Shown: positions 1 to 8,316, counted from the stretch's first letter. The stretch: 64,000 nt of DNA from JAJPHI01 sp035541875 (GCA_035541875.1 DATKML010000023.1:1-64000), one strand, 5' to 3'. Program-made: numbers and translations. Notes: a model not told the origin generated them from the sequence alone.

Positions 1-816
1 CTCTGGTCCGTGCCGGCGTGAAGTTCCGTGATGGAGTCCGCCTCGATTCAGCCAAACCCGTTACTCAGTCAACGGAGAATCAACCAAGGGAAGCCGCCTG
101 ATCATGACCGGCCGATCCACAACATTTGACAATTACTCTCCGAGCTGAGCGCTCTTCTTTTAGGGGCATTTCTGGCCGTCACTCTGATCGCGTCGCTTCT
201 GTGGATCTCTATCCACTACCGTAAAGGTGATGCAAGTGGCGAGCGATGACCCGCGCCTTCACCTATCTCGGGTAACGCACCTCGCCCCGCGAGGACTCGA
301 ATCTCCAAGGCCTTGCCAAGCAGACCCGATCGTGGCTAGCTTGGGTGCAACTCCTTTCCTCGTCGTTTGGTAGTGAAATGAGACACTCGTCTTCGCGCGT
401 CGCACTGCTAGCGCTTTTGATTATATCTGCCGCGGCCGCGCGGGTACGGGACAATGTTCACCAGATCCAAGCAACTCTAGATCCTTCTCCATCTACTCTT
501 AGCGCCCATATCCATCGAGTGGGGTTAGCTGTTTTCAACTCCGAAACCCGGCGTCTATTCCTCATACCTCGGTCGCCTCATTATAGGGTCGGGAATGTTC
601 CGAGTCACACAGCGCCGTTAGATCTGCTTCTGAAACCCTTCTTCTCTCTGAATGGAAGAGAACTCTTCCGACTCTTCAGTCGTTTCTTGATCTGATCGTT
701 CCCTCTCGCTCGGCCGAAAAGTAACTAGTCGTCACTCTGTAGAGCTAGCGGAGGCGTGAGAGCACCTCTCGCCGGGCGCTCGATTCACCGAATCGTTGAC
801 AAGGAGGAGAAACGTT
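1..816. other. Left-edge region without a convincing gene
   Basis: About 800 bases with no recognisable protein. A + strand frame runs from the window edge to a stop at 99-101 and could be the last 32 residues of a gene lying to the left. Another + frame, after a stop at 127-129, encodes one hydrophobic segment (rich in Leu, Ala, Ile) ending at 247-249 but has no ATG start. The 116-codon frame at 345-695 has an unlikely composition and no ribosome binding site. Around 281-345 the minus strand shows a T-arm-like piece, but it cannot be folded into a tRNA. The region looks like decayed or error-containing sequence. Confidence 0.4.
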
Positions 817-1091
817 ATGTCTCGTTCACGATTAGATGACATAAATATCAGTGAAGTTCCTAAATTATCCATGCAATTATCGTCGAAGACTCCGATTGGA
901 TCTTAGCACTGTTGGACGAACACAGAAGCCTCATTTGTGACCGATGCTTCGACGAGGAATCCGGGATCGCTGCAATTGTGCTCTTCTCAGATCGGATCGC
1001 TTGGATATCGGTAGATAAAAGTGATTGGGCCCTTTGCGCCTCTTGCTTAAGTGTCCTAAAAAGTACGGGTATCCCTATTCTCAGCAACTGA
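817..1091 (+). pseudogene. Small CxxC-CxxC protein with an apparent frameshift
   Basis: A strong Shine-Dalgarno AAGGAGGAG at 800-808 precedes ATG 817. That frame (MSRSRLDDINISEVPKL...) stops early, near 900. From about 864 another frame carries on with protein-like composition to a stop at 1089-1091. It contains CDRC and CASC, two CxxC knuckles about 33 residues apart that could bind zinc. Joining the two frames needs one single-base shift between about 864 and 880, giving roughly 90 residues. I do not recognise the family. It may be a true pseudogene, a sequencing indel, or two unrelated frames. Confidence 0.4.
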
Positions 1092-1288
1092 CTAATTCAC
1101 TTGGATGGGTTGGCCGAGCATGTCCATGTGATTTGTTCATCCCCTCCCCTTTCGAAACTCTCCGACAATCGCGGCCTTCGGAAAGCAGTCGGCGACGCGT
1201 TGGCGCATAGGGGTCGTTTGCGGCACAATCGAGCAATTCGGTGGTCGCGCGAGTCGCCGGTATCCCATACAGAGAACGAGAGTCGAGG

Positions 1289-2581
1289 ATGGATCTTTTT
1301 CAGATCGCTACTTTGCTCATCACCGTAGCCGCGCTCTTCAGCTATGTAAATTACCAATACCTCCGTATGCCCTCTAAGATCGGCATTATGGCGATCGCCC
1401 TCGCGCTGTCAGTGGGGTTGCTGATAAGCGGCTGGCTCGGATTAACGAGCGCAGACCAGCAGGCTGTCAGCGTCTTGGACTCAATCGATTTCAATAAGGC
1501 GCTGCTTCACGGCATGCTGGCCTTCCTGCTTTTTGCCGGGGCGCAGCATCTCGATTTGAACGATCTCAATCACGAAAGGACGGCGGTTATTTTGCTCGCT
1601 ACCGTCAGTGTCGTTGTTTCGACGGCTATCGTAGGTGTGGCGGCCTGGTTCTTGTTGAGTCTTGTAGGCACCGAGGTAAGTCTGACTTCTGCGCTTCTCT
1701 TCGGTGCCCTCATCTCACCAACCGATCCCATCGCAGTCATCGGCATCATGAAAAGCGCCCGCGCACCTAAGGAACTGGAGACTCAGATATCCGGTGAATC
1801 GCTCTTCAACGACGGCATCGGAGTAGTAGTCTTTCTGATCATCTTACAGTTCGCAGCGGGTGAATCGCCGCTTTCCGCAGCGAATATTATGCTACTCTTC
1901 GCCGAAGAAGCTGCCGGGGGACTGTTTATGGGGCTGTCGGCGGGGTACGTGGCGTACCAGATGCTTAAGCGCATCGACAACTATCAGGTCGAAATCCTCG
2001 TAACCTTGGCTCTTGCTATGGGCGTCTATGCCTTGGCCGAGGCCCTTCCCATTCCGGTGTCTGCACCGATAGCCGTTGTTGCAGCCGGTCTGCTGATCGG
2101 AAACCAAGGACGTGCGTTGGCGATGTCGGTAAAGACCCGCGAGCACGTTGACACGTTTTGGGAGTTGATCGACGAAATCTTGAACGCCGTGCTGTTCGTT
2201 CTGCTTGGGCTCGAAGTTTTGGTCATCCCTTTTAACTGGGGATATATTATCGCTGGATCGGCCGCGATTGTGATCACCCTGCTGGCTCGATGGGTCAGTG
2301 TGACAGGTGTGGTTGGGACGCTCTCCGTCTTCAAACCGATTACGCCCGGCACTATTCCGATTTTGACGTGGGCTGGCTTACGCGGGGGAATCTCAGTGGC
2401 ATTGGCCCTGTCGTTACCATCGATGGAACATCGAAACGCTATTATCGCGATGACTTATGCCGTGGTGATCTTTTCGATTATCGTTCAGGGACTGACTGTC
2501 GGAAGGTTGACCGAGCACTTTCTTGAAGCAGCGAGGCGTAACCGCGTGCCGGCTCCCGGTCTACCAGTTGAATCGGACTGA
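1289..2581 (+). CDS. CPA1-family Na+/H+ antiporter (NhaP-like)
   Basis: Polytopic inner-membrane cation:proton antiporter of about 430 residues, the usual CPA1 size. Around a dozen hydrophobic segments are visible. The family's core motif appears as GALISPTDPIAV (conserved Asp in the ND/TD position), followed by GESLFNDGIGVVVF and later WAGLRGGISVALALSLP, all diagnostic of NhaP/NhaK antiporters. ATG 1289 is chosen over the upstream in-frame codon at 1241 because GAGAGTCGAGG lies directly before it and the hydrophobic first segment then starts at residue 2. No long cytoplasmic C-terminal domain is present. It stands alone; the 870 bases downstream hold no gene. Likely role: pH and sodium homeostasis. 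Confidence 0.93.
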   Translation: MDLFQIATLLITVAALFSYVNYQYLRMPSKIGIMAIALALSVGLLISGWLGLTSADQQAVSVLDSIDFNKALLHGMLAFLLFAGAQHLDLNDLNHERTAVILLATVSVVVSTAIVGVAAWFLLSLVGTEVSLTSALLFGALISPTDPIAVIGIMKSARAPKELETQISGESLFNDGIGVVVFLIILQFAAGESPLSAANIMLLFAEEAAGGLFMGLSAGYVAYQMLKRIDNYQVEILVTLALAMGVYALAEALPIPVSAPIAVVAAGLLIGNQGRALAMSVKTREHVDTFWELIDEILNAVLFVLLGLEVLVIPFNWGYIIAGSAAIVITLLARWVSVTGVVGTLSVFKPITPGTIPILTWAGLRGGISVALALSLPSMEHRNAIIAMTYAVVIFSIIVQGLTVGRLTEHFLEAARRNRVPAPGLPVESD

Positions 2582-3454
2582 TGCACGAACTGACAGTCGA
2601 TCTTTGGCAATTAACTGCGCTCGCGAAGTGTCTGTGCTGAGGTTCACGCCCCCACCATAGGAGAATTCTGTTTTGGCTCGCTGCATTATTGAGATGCGAC
2701 ACTTGTCAAGCTAGGCGAGGGTCACTTCCGTCGTATAGAGGCGTTAAGGTCACCTCATAGTAAACGAAGTTTGTTCTATTCGCAGATTCGATAGTTGCCA
2801 ATTTTCAAGTCGTTGGAGCCGGCGAAAGTCCCCGAACTTAGTGTTTTTTCTCCAAGGTCAGTGCAGACTGGAACCAGCTTGTCGGCCATGGAATCTCAGT
2901 CATCTGGACCGTTAAATCGTTCCCGGCCCATATGGAGCCCTACAGCTTGGGCTTAGTTAGCAATGTCAGGTTGCACCCGATTGCTGCGTGGGAAGTAACC
3001 AAGGCTGCAAAGCGGCAGGACAGTAATCGGCGACGAGGAAATCAACTCCGGATGAGCTCACAGCAAGGACGTTGGAAGGGGCCCTCACAGGAACAAGGGA
3101 AACAGCTCGGCGAATTCTCCCTGACGTGCACGACGATCACAGTTAGCGCTAGCCCAGGCGGAAGTGCGATACTAACAGGCAATTTCGAAAGCGCCGCAAA
3201 CAGGTATCAACCGTCATAACACCCGCGTCGTTTGTAGGACGCCACCGGACCAGTGGAACGAAGCTGTGATCCACCCGGCTGATCGTTAGTAAACCTGCTC
3301 CCGCCTTCCCCGGCCAGACGTGGACAAAGCTACCGCTGAATCGAAGCCACTCAGCATCGACGACATGAGCCGTGGAACCCACACCATGATGTCAGCAGTC
3401 CGTTGATGGGGCAGGCCACCCCCGTACAAGGGATGGCCTGCCGGGCGAAACTTA
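2582..3454. other. Gene-free gap before the mobile element
   Basis: About 870 bases with no supportable gene. The longest frame (2932-3219, +) has no family resemblance and no convincing ribosome binding site. A search by eye for a full tRNA-Leu or for a second copy of the junction GACTCAAAATCCAC found none. The left boundary of the element that ends at 9753 is therefore not located here. Confidence 0.5.
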
Positions 3455-3856
3455 TCAAAGAGGGGCATCCGGGTCGGCCGCAACTAGCTGCTCATCGAGA
3501 GCCGCACCCGTCGGCTTTTCATTCGGTGGCGGGCCGAGGAACTGGACCCGGGAAGCGACGATCTCCGTGCGCTGGCGTTTGCCACCGTCACTCTTCGCTT
3601 CGTACTCGCGGGTCCGCAACCGGCCTTCAACAAAGACCTGGCGTCCCTTCTTGAGATGCTCGACGCAGATTTCGCCCAAACGGGCGAAGGCGACCACCGC
3701 GTGCCACTCCACGCGCCCCTGCTTCTCGCCGTTCTTGTCGGTATAGGATTCGTCAGTAGCGATGGAGAAATTCACGACCGCCTGTCCCGAAGGCAAGAAG
3801 CGGGTTTCAGGATCGTGTCCGAGATAACCGATAACCATTGCTCGATTCAGTGACAT
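3455..3856 (-). CDS. ssb: Single-stranded DNA-binding protein of the mobile element
   Basis: 133-residue OB-fold SSB. It begins MSLNRAMVIGYLGHDPE and shows the family signatures PSGQAVVNFSIAT, DKNGEKQ...VEWHAVVAFARLGEI and KKGRQVFVEGRLRTREYE, covering the whole DNA-binding domain (residues 1-110). The C-terminal tail is only about 20 residues and ends ADPDAPL. The canonical acidic DDDIPF tip, which recruits replication and repair partners in bacterial SSBs, is not present in standard form. It lies downstream of the RepB-like primase gene on the same strand, separated by about 280 bases. Conjugative elements often carry their own SSB to protect transferred single strands. Confidence 0.92.
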   Translation of the reverse strand: MSLNRAMVIGYLGHDPETRFLPSGQAVVNFSIATDESYTDKNGEKQGRVEWHAVVAFARLGEICVEHLKKGRQVFVEGRLRTREYEAKSDGGKRQRTEIVASRVQFLGPPPNEKPTGAALDEQLVAADPDAPL

Positions 3857-4135
3857 ACGCTCTCATCCTTTGGTGGCGCCGCGGCGCGGCGCTTCACCTC
3901 AACACGCTCAGGCCTACCTGCGCGGGAAACCCGCGCCTCCGGAAGGGCAAGAGCATCAATGGTCGTTCGAGACCTCCCCTCAATTCCCGGGGAGAATCGC
4001 CTAGAGGGTGGGAGGGAAGCACCTGGCGGCCCGCGTACTTGCGACCATCGCGCACCGGACCCTGGAGTCGGCCGGATCGCAGGACTTTGCCAGCGCCGCA
4101 TCGCACCTATTTCTTCGCCTGGCGTTAGCTTACGC

Positions 4136-4993
4136 TCAACGCCCGGTTTGAACGATCGTGACGGCTTTGAGTGCGGTGCGTTCAGCATAAGCTAACTGCC
4201 GGGGGACTCCCCCCTTTTTGGTGAGGTCGCGCGTATCAAGAATCTCGTCCCGGATCGCTTGCTCAGACAGGCCGCGACTCGCGGCATAGATGGCCCAAGC
4301 AAGGTCGGCACGATGCAAGTCGCCGCCGTAACGCGCATCTCGGTAAAAGGCGCGCAGATCTTTGATGAGAATGTGGTTCGAGTGCGTCGCGCCTTCATAC
4401 CGCTTCGTCCGCTCGGCTGATTCCTGTTCGACCTGCGCCGCAATCGCTGCCAGAAACGCTTCAGCCTGCGAATAGACCTGCCCGGCCGCCTCGCGCAGCC
4501 TCGCGAAGGGCGGCAAGCCGTTGGGTAGCCGCCGCTTTGGCTTGCGATTGGTAAAGCCGGCGAGACGCCCGAAGTGACGCCAAGCTGCGCCTGAGGGATC
4601 GCCGCCAAAGCGACGCGCAAGCTCTTGAGCGGCGCGGGTGCCCATGCGCTGGTCGAGCGTGCGTCCGTGCCTTAGCCACACCTGAAAATTGCGAGGTGAG
4701 GTTTCGACGACGACCGCGGGGCCGAAACCCGTGCGCTTCATCTCCTCGATAGCGGCGGCGGTGAGGTCGTCGATCAGCGAGAGCTGATGAATGCCCGCGG
4801 GGCGAACGAAGATGTTCGCGCCGCGGGCGTTGGCGTGCCGCAGCCATCGGAGCGCCGAGCGGATGAGTCTCGTGCGGTAGTTCGCAGCGAGAGTCATATA
4901 GCCGCTCTGGTGCAGGGCGCCCAGGTCAACACGCGCACAGCCCATGGCGTCAAGCTGTTGCCTCACTTCTCGGTCAGTCGCGGCGATATTCAT
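4136..4993 (-). CDS. RepB-like DNA primase domain protein
   Basis: 285 residues, last gene of the overlapping operon that reads leftward from 7865. The central part matches the RepB/archaeo-eukaryotic-primase-like domain found in plasmids and integrative elements: ARGANIFVRPAG, then LIDDLTAAAIEEMKRTGFGPAVVVETSPRNFQVWLRHG, then a GxxxxAAWRHFGRLAGFTNRKP segment. The C-terminal 100 residues (ADLAWAIYAASRGLSEQAIRDEIL) resemble a helical primase-associated domain. The ATG overlaps the stop of the TrbL-like gene as ATGA, so translation is probably coupled. Inferred role: priming of replication of the element's own DNA. The family assignment is from motif appearance, without a database check. Confidence 0.75.
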   Translation of the reverse strand: MNIAATDREVRQQLDAMGCARVDLGALHQSGYMTLAANYRTRLIRSALRWLRHANARGANIFVRPAGIHQLSLIDDLTAAAIEEMKRTGFGPAVVVETSPRNFQVWLRHGRTLDQRMGTRAAQELARRFGGDPSGAAWRHFGRLAGFTNRKPKRRLPNGLPPFARLREAAGQVYSQAEAFLAAIAAQVEQESAERTKRYEGATHSNHILIKDLRAFYRDARYGGDLHRADLAWAIYAASRGLSEQAIRDEILDTRDLTKKGGVPRQLAYAERTALKAVTIVQTGR

Positions 4994-5589
4994 GCCGACT
5001 CGGTCCCTCCGTCCCCCTTAGAGCCGGCGCGTTGCCCGAGTCGATGAAAGCCGTTCTCGATCGCATCGGGGATCGGACGCTCCATGGCTCGCGTGACGAA
5101 GACTGCTCCGACGATGTGACTGAGGCCGGCTACAATGGTCCCTCCGACGATGCCGGCGGCCAGGTAAGGCACCGCGATACTTACGATCATGAAGACCAGC
5201 GCGAAGTCGGCGTAATTCAACGTGTCGCCGGTCGAGAGCGCACCGGTGCAGAGCGTCGACATGATCGAGAACGCCGCGACGCCGTAGGTGGACCACCACG
5301 GGAGCGTGGTGGTCGCCGGCTTGCATGCTGCGACCAGTGCCGCACTCCACTCGTTGGGGGTCTGAACCCCGACCGCGAGCACCAGATCAATGAACAACAG
5401 TTTCGCACCGACGCGGATGACATAGCCGAAGTAGCCCTCGGTTGCGGGGGCGGTTAACCGCTTGCCGCCCAACCCCAGCAGGAGCACGCCACCGCCGATG
5501 ATGAGATAGGCTTCGACCAGCGTCACCAGTAGCTGCCAGCAGAGCAGTTCATTCCGCCCATTTATCTGCAGGTGCTGAATGATGCTCAT
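4990..5589 (-). CDS. Short TrbL/VirB6-like conjugation membrane protein
   Basis: 199-residue membrane protein with at least five hydrophobic segments. ELLCWQLLVTLVEAYLIIGGGVLLLGLGG followed by FGYVIRVGAKLLFIDLVLAVG corresponds to the central part of P-type TrbL. IAVPYLAAGIVGGTIVAGLSH matches its last membrane region. TrbL proteins are normally over 400 residues; here the N-terminal ~160 residues and the long hydrophilic tail are missing. The gene overlaps its neighbours by ATGA at both ends, so the short form is built into the operon rather than being a ragged truncation. In a complete system VirB6/TrbL forms the inner-membrane base of the type IV secretion channel; whether this form can do so is doubtful. 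Confidence 0.72.
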   Translation of the reverse strand: MSIIQHLQINGRNELLCWQLLVTLVEAYLIIGGGVLLLGLGGKRLTAPATEGYFGYVIRVGAKLLFIDLVLAVGVQTPNEWSAALVAACKPATTTLPWWSTYGVAAFSIMSTLCTGALSTGDTLNYADFALVFMIVSIAVPYLAAGIVGGTIVAGLSHIVGAVFVTRAMERPIPDAIENGFHRLGQRAGSKGDGGTESA

Positions 5590-6023
5590 GCCGAAACTGC
5601 CTTGCCTTCGTTGCAGTGCGGCGGCAGCGGTTGCTGCATCCGCTTGAGGGTCTCTTCGACTTCAGCCAGCCAGCCGCGATGACGGCGCTGGCCCGACGCG
5701 AGCGCGGTCTTGCGCTGGCCCTCGGGAATCTCGGGCAGATGGCTCAATAGGCTGAGCGCGAATTGATCGAGCATCGTGAGCAGCGTGGTCAGTTGCAGCG
5801 CGACGGGCTTGAGGCTCTCGGCGCCCGCCGTGCGCAGCGCCTGCGTGAGTCGTTTTTCGGTGGCCGCCAGCGTCGCGTCGGAGAGCGTCAGACTGGAACC
5901 GGCGTCACCGTGGAACAAACGCTCCCTGACGTAACGCGAGAGCGTTATGCCGCGGTCGTCGGCCTCGTCGCGCAGCCGTTGATATTCCTCTTCGCTCAGG
6001 TAAGCCGTCAGTTGCCGTCTCAT
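5586..6023 (-). CDS. Ribbon-helix-helix relaxosome accessory/CopG-type protein
   Basis: 145 residues. The N-terminus MRRQLTAYLSEEEYQRLRDEADDRGITLSRYVRERLF is a typical ribbon-helix-helix DNA-binding domain as in MobC/TraJ/CopG proteins. The remainder is helical with Gln/Leu-rich heptads (LKPVALQLTTLLTMLDQFALSLLSHL), probably for oligomerisation. In many integrative elements a CopG-type gene directly follows traG and precedes trbB. Here it follows a relaxase::TraG fusion and precedes the short TrbL, with ATGA overlaps on both sides, which fits a deletion of trbB to trbJ. Likely role: binding at the transfer origin or autoregulation of the operon. Confidence 0.8.
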   Translation of the reverse strand: MRRQLTAYLSEEEYQRLRDEADDRGITLSRYVRERLFHGDAGSSLTLSDATLAATEKRLTQALRTAGAESLKPVALQLTTLLTMLDQFALSLLSHLPEIPEGQRKTALASGQRRHRGWLAEVEETLKRMQQPLPPHCNEGKAVSA

Positions 6024-6859
6024 AAAAGTCGCTCCTGGGGTTCTGCCTTCGTTGGTGCGTCATCCGCGTCGGTTTCAAGCGCCGCTTGCAGCAAGGAGCG
6101 CGGGCGCGGATCGGATGGGGACTCAGACCCTCGCGCTTTCGCTCTTTTCGTCGTCACCGGCGGTTTCGTCTCTTGCTGCGATTGATCAAGCATCTCGCCC
6201 CGAACCGCGCGATCATTGTTGGCAACAGCGAGGGCTCGGCCGCCGGTGTAAGCCGCGTGAATCTGGCTCAGGTCTTGGGCGATCAGGCAGGCCTTGATGC
6301 CGTGGCCAGCGACCAGCGCGAGCGACTCGGCGAACACGTCAAGCCGCCCGAAACGCGGGAACTCGACGACCGTCAGCGACAGGCGATGGCGGTAGCCGGT
6401 CACGGCGCGTTCGTTAAAATGCTCGGTCAGACGATGCAGGATTTGGCTCAGCAGTAATCGGATGTCGTACTCTCGCTCCCAACCCCGCACCGTCTTGCGC
6501 AGTTCGATATCGCCGCGCTCGGCCTCGAAGCTGAGCCCCTTGCCGAACTCCTGCCGGGCGCCGGACCAGGCGAGGTAACGGGCATTGGCCGCCCACCCTC
6601 CGCTCCAGCGGTTGCGCGAGAACGACGCCTTGACCACGTTGCGTCGGGCGTAGACCGCCGGTTCGACGACGTTGACGCGGTGCCCGCGATTCCTGATCAA
6701 ACGGCCGCGCGGCGGCTGCCGCGGGAGGCTCTGCTGCACGCCGAATTGGCGCAAGGCCTGCGCCCACCACGGCACCGGCTTCTGCGGACGCTCGGCCTGC
6801 TCATGGCGGCGCTTGAGTTTGGCTTCGCGAGGCGGACGAAGGAAACCGATACGTTTCAT
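6020..6859 (-). CDS. Chimeric relaxase (N-part)::TraG/VirD4 (C-part) protein
   Basis: 279 residues in one open frame, apparently two different conjugation proteins joined. Residues about 1-138 resemble the N-terminus of large relaxases, with RGRLIRNRGHRVNVVEP, RRNVVKASFSRNRW, ANARYLAWSGARQE and EAERGDIELRKTVRGWERE. The part that would carry the HxH metal site is absent. Residues about 139-215 match the Walker B region of TraG/VirD4 coupling proteins: HRLSLTVVEFPRFGRLDVF, then GIKACLIAQDLSQIHAAY. The usual Walker B is LDEFPALGRLD; here the Asp is Val, and the Walker A half is missing, so ATPase activity is unlikely. The tail (residues 225-279) is basic and low-complexity. It overlaps the TraD-like and RHH genes by ATGA. 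Confidence 0.75.
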   Translation of the reverse strand: MKRIGFLRPPREAKLKRRHEQAERPQKPVPWWAQALRQFGVQQSLPRQPPRGRLIRNRGHRVNVVEPAVYARRNVVKASFSRNRWSGGWAANARYLAWSGARQEFGKGLSFEAERGDIELRKTVRGWEREYDIRLLLSQILHRLTEHFNERAVTGYRHRLSLTVVEFPRFGRLDVFAESLALVAGHGIKACLIAQDLSQIHAAYTGGRALAVANNDRAVRGEMLDQSQQETKPPVTTKRAKARGSESPSDPRPRSLLQAALETDADDAPTKAEPQERLL

Positions 6860-7266
6860 ACCCGTGGCTCCGTCAACGCTTCGCTCAACGCCAGGATCAG
6901 GCGGGTCGAATCGTCAGGGGCTTCGTGACCGAGCGCCTTGATGATGTCGCGGACCTGCGCGCCGCTGAGGGTAAGCCCATGCAGATCCTGCGCCCGTTGC
7001 CATGATTTCCAGGCCCGTTTGCCCGTCGCTCGCTGATCGAGTTTGGAACGACCCAATCGCGCAACTCGTTCACGTTCGGCTGGCGAGCGACGGCGGGTCG
7101 CCTGCGCGACGCTCAGTAACGCACCGAGCAAGTAGTCCGGCGGTTCCAGATCGAGTCCTGCCAACGCGATCAGGCCGCCGAGGTTGGCCAGGTGATGGAC
7201 TCTTAGGCCCCACTCGTGGCCGTGACCATTACCGTTGCGGTTCGTGTGCGCCATGACGTTCACCAT
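6856..7266 (-). CDS. TraD-family small conjugal transfer protein
   Basis: 136 residues. The segment NLGGLIALAGLDLEPPDYLLGALLSVAQ matches the short TraD family of Ti-type and related elements (consensus like LGGLVxKAGL...LLGALL). It is not the large F-plasmid TraD ATPase. The C-terminal half is helical and basic. The start overlaps the TraF stop in the sequence ATGGTGA, and the stop overlaps the next ATG as ATGA. An alternative ATG lies four codons further in (7254). In related elements TraD lies next to TraG/TraC and is thought to assist DNA processing, but its exact role is not well defined. Confidence 0.6.
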   Translation of the reverse strand: MVNVMAHTNRNGNGHGHEWGLRVHHLANLGGLIALAGLDLEPPDYLLGALLSVAQATRRRSPAERERVARLGRSKLDQRATGKRAWKSWQRAQDLHGLTLSGAQVRDIIKALGHEAPDDSTRLILALSEALTEPRV

Positions 7267-7865
7267 GCGAGCACCGGCGCGAGGACACCGCGGATGTTCG
7301 CGATCGGGACCGGACCGAAGTAGCGCGCATCCCAGCTGCGCCCGTCATCAAAGCCGAACAGCCAGACCTGATCAGGGGAGACCGAATAGCTACCGAACGG
7401 CACGTGCTGGAGCGGGCGTCCCTCGCTGTCGTGCAGCGCGACCGCGCTGTGCGGAACAGGCCTGCTGTTGATGGTCACACCGCCGCCTTCGATCACGACG
7501 GTATCGCCGGAGATCGCACCCGCGATCTTGCCGACCGGCTCGACATTGCCGGGACACGTACTAGTGCGCAGATAGCCGCGCGCCAGTCCCGCCTGTACGA
7601 TAACCGCTGGCAGGCAGGCCGCCACCAGGTCGCCGCGATGAAAGGTGGTGGAGACGACGTGATAGACCCCGGCCGGGGCGGCGCTGTCGGTGTTGGCGAT
7701 CAGAATTCCGAACGTCTTGCAGAGCTCGATCAGAACCCAGGCGGCGACCACGATCATCACGCCGATTCCGGTCACTTCACGAGCCGCGTCGATGGTCCAA
7801 AGCCGCAGCCAATAAGGGGGCAAAATCGCGATCGAATCCGCCGTACGGTACCGCAGTCGGCTCAT
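7260..7865 (-). CDS. traF: TraF-type conjugative transfer signal peptidase (S26)
   Basis: 201-residue membrane-bound serine peptidase of the S26C family, which processes the pilin TrbC in IncP-like systems. One membrane segment (residues ~33-57) is followed by ANTDSAAPAGVYHV, matching the TraF active-site signature with Ser about residue 61. VGKIAGAISGDTVVI supplies the conserved Lys (~113) and GD motif. SWDARYFGPVPIANIRG near the C-terminus matches the family's D-S/A-RYFG box. ATG 7865 is chosen because GGAGG lies 5 bases upstream; the open frame extends upstream to 8048 without conserved sequence. Its substrate TrbC is not encoded in the window. First gene of the overlapping leftward operon. 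Confidence 0.88.
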   Translation of the reverse strand: MSRLRYRTADSIAILPPYWLRLWTIDAAREVTGIGVMIVVAAWVLIELCKTFGILIANTDSAAPAGVYHVVSTTFHRGDLVAACLPAVIVQAGLARGYLRTSTCPGNVEPVGKIAGAISGDTVVIEGGGVTINSRPVPHSAVALHDSEGRPLQHVPFGSYSVSPDQVWLFGFDDGRSWDARYFGPVPIANIRGVLAPVLAW

Positions 7866-8145
7866 ACCCGCCTCCGGGGCAAAAAGGCTTTGGGTTCGTT
7901 GAGGAATCTGCCCAAAATGCCGCACCGTACCGCAGGGTCCTTTATCTTGCTCTACGAACCCTTCCCGAAAACCCGCGCCTTCTTGCCCTTCCGAATTGCA
8001 TTTATCCGCTACTCGCATGACGCTCGCGCCTTGCATGAAATTTCTCATTGCAGTTTCCCGTTCGCAGTGTCGTTGAGACGGCTTTGAACTTTGTGTCCAC
8101 GCGAGGTCCGCCGTCGAATTCGGATTTGATTTGCTTGCACAACCG
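7866..8145. other. Probable promoter gap between the two conjugation gene blocks
   Basis: 280 bases separate the stop of the small RHH gene from the start of traF. No gene is supported in either strand. The overlapping operon starting at 7865 probably takes its promoter, and possibly a transfer origin, from here, but I could not identify a nick-site motif. Confidence 0.3.
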
Positions 8146-8289
8146 TCACATCGCCGCCGTGATTGTTTCCACTAAATCGAAACCCGCCGTTTCAGCCTTC
8201 CCGCGCAGTTCTTCGATCTCACCTTTGAGCGTCATCGGCAGCCTGAAGGTGGTCGCTTCCAGTTCCTGTTTGCGTCGCAATACGTTCAT
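8146..8289 (-). CDS. Small ribbon-helix-helix-like protein after trbI
   Basis: 47 codons starting ATG 8289 with GAGGAG six bases upstream. The product begins MNVLRRKQELEATTFRLP and continues with an amphipathic helix (LKGEIEELRGKAETAGFDLVETI). A short beta strand followed by two helices, ATTFRLP-x-LKGEIEELR, fits a ribbon-helix-helix fold. In many elements the gene after trbI encodes a small DUF2274 protein of this style, and position supports such an identity, 27 bases after the TrbF::TrbI fusion. It is probably part of the same transcript. Confidence 0.6.
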   Translation of the reverse strand: MNVLRRKQELEATTFRLPMTLKGEIEELRGKAETAGFDLVETITAAM

Positions 8290-8316
8290 AATTTGCTCCT
8301 CGAATTGGTTGCCGAT

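Noticed and set aside
263..360. tRNA-like T-arm on the minus strand (ATTCGAGTCC with flanking GC-rich sequence)
   Set aside because: The G53-C61 pair is lost, and no D-arm, anticodon stem or 5' acceptor strand can be found, so it is not a tRNA gene.
345..695. 116-codon + strand frame
   Set aside because: No ribosome binding site, no family motif, and composition like translated non-coding DNA.
862..870. Programmed -1 frameshift in the small CxxC gene
   Set aside because: The local sequence CCTAAATTA does not fit an X XXY YYZ slippery heptamer, so an indel or decay is more likely.
3847..4188. 113-codon minus frame between ssb and the primase gene
   Set aside because: It overlaps the primase 3' end by 53 bases, has Arg/Pro/Ser-rich composition typical of a shadow frame, and no motif.
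7172..7195. GCCGAGGTTGGCCAGG resembling a tRNA-Leu 5' end matching the fragment's acceptor strand
   Set aside because: It is in frame within the TraD-like gene (HHLANLGGL) and no D-arm or anticodon arm follows.
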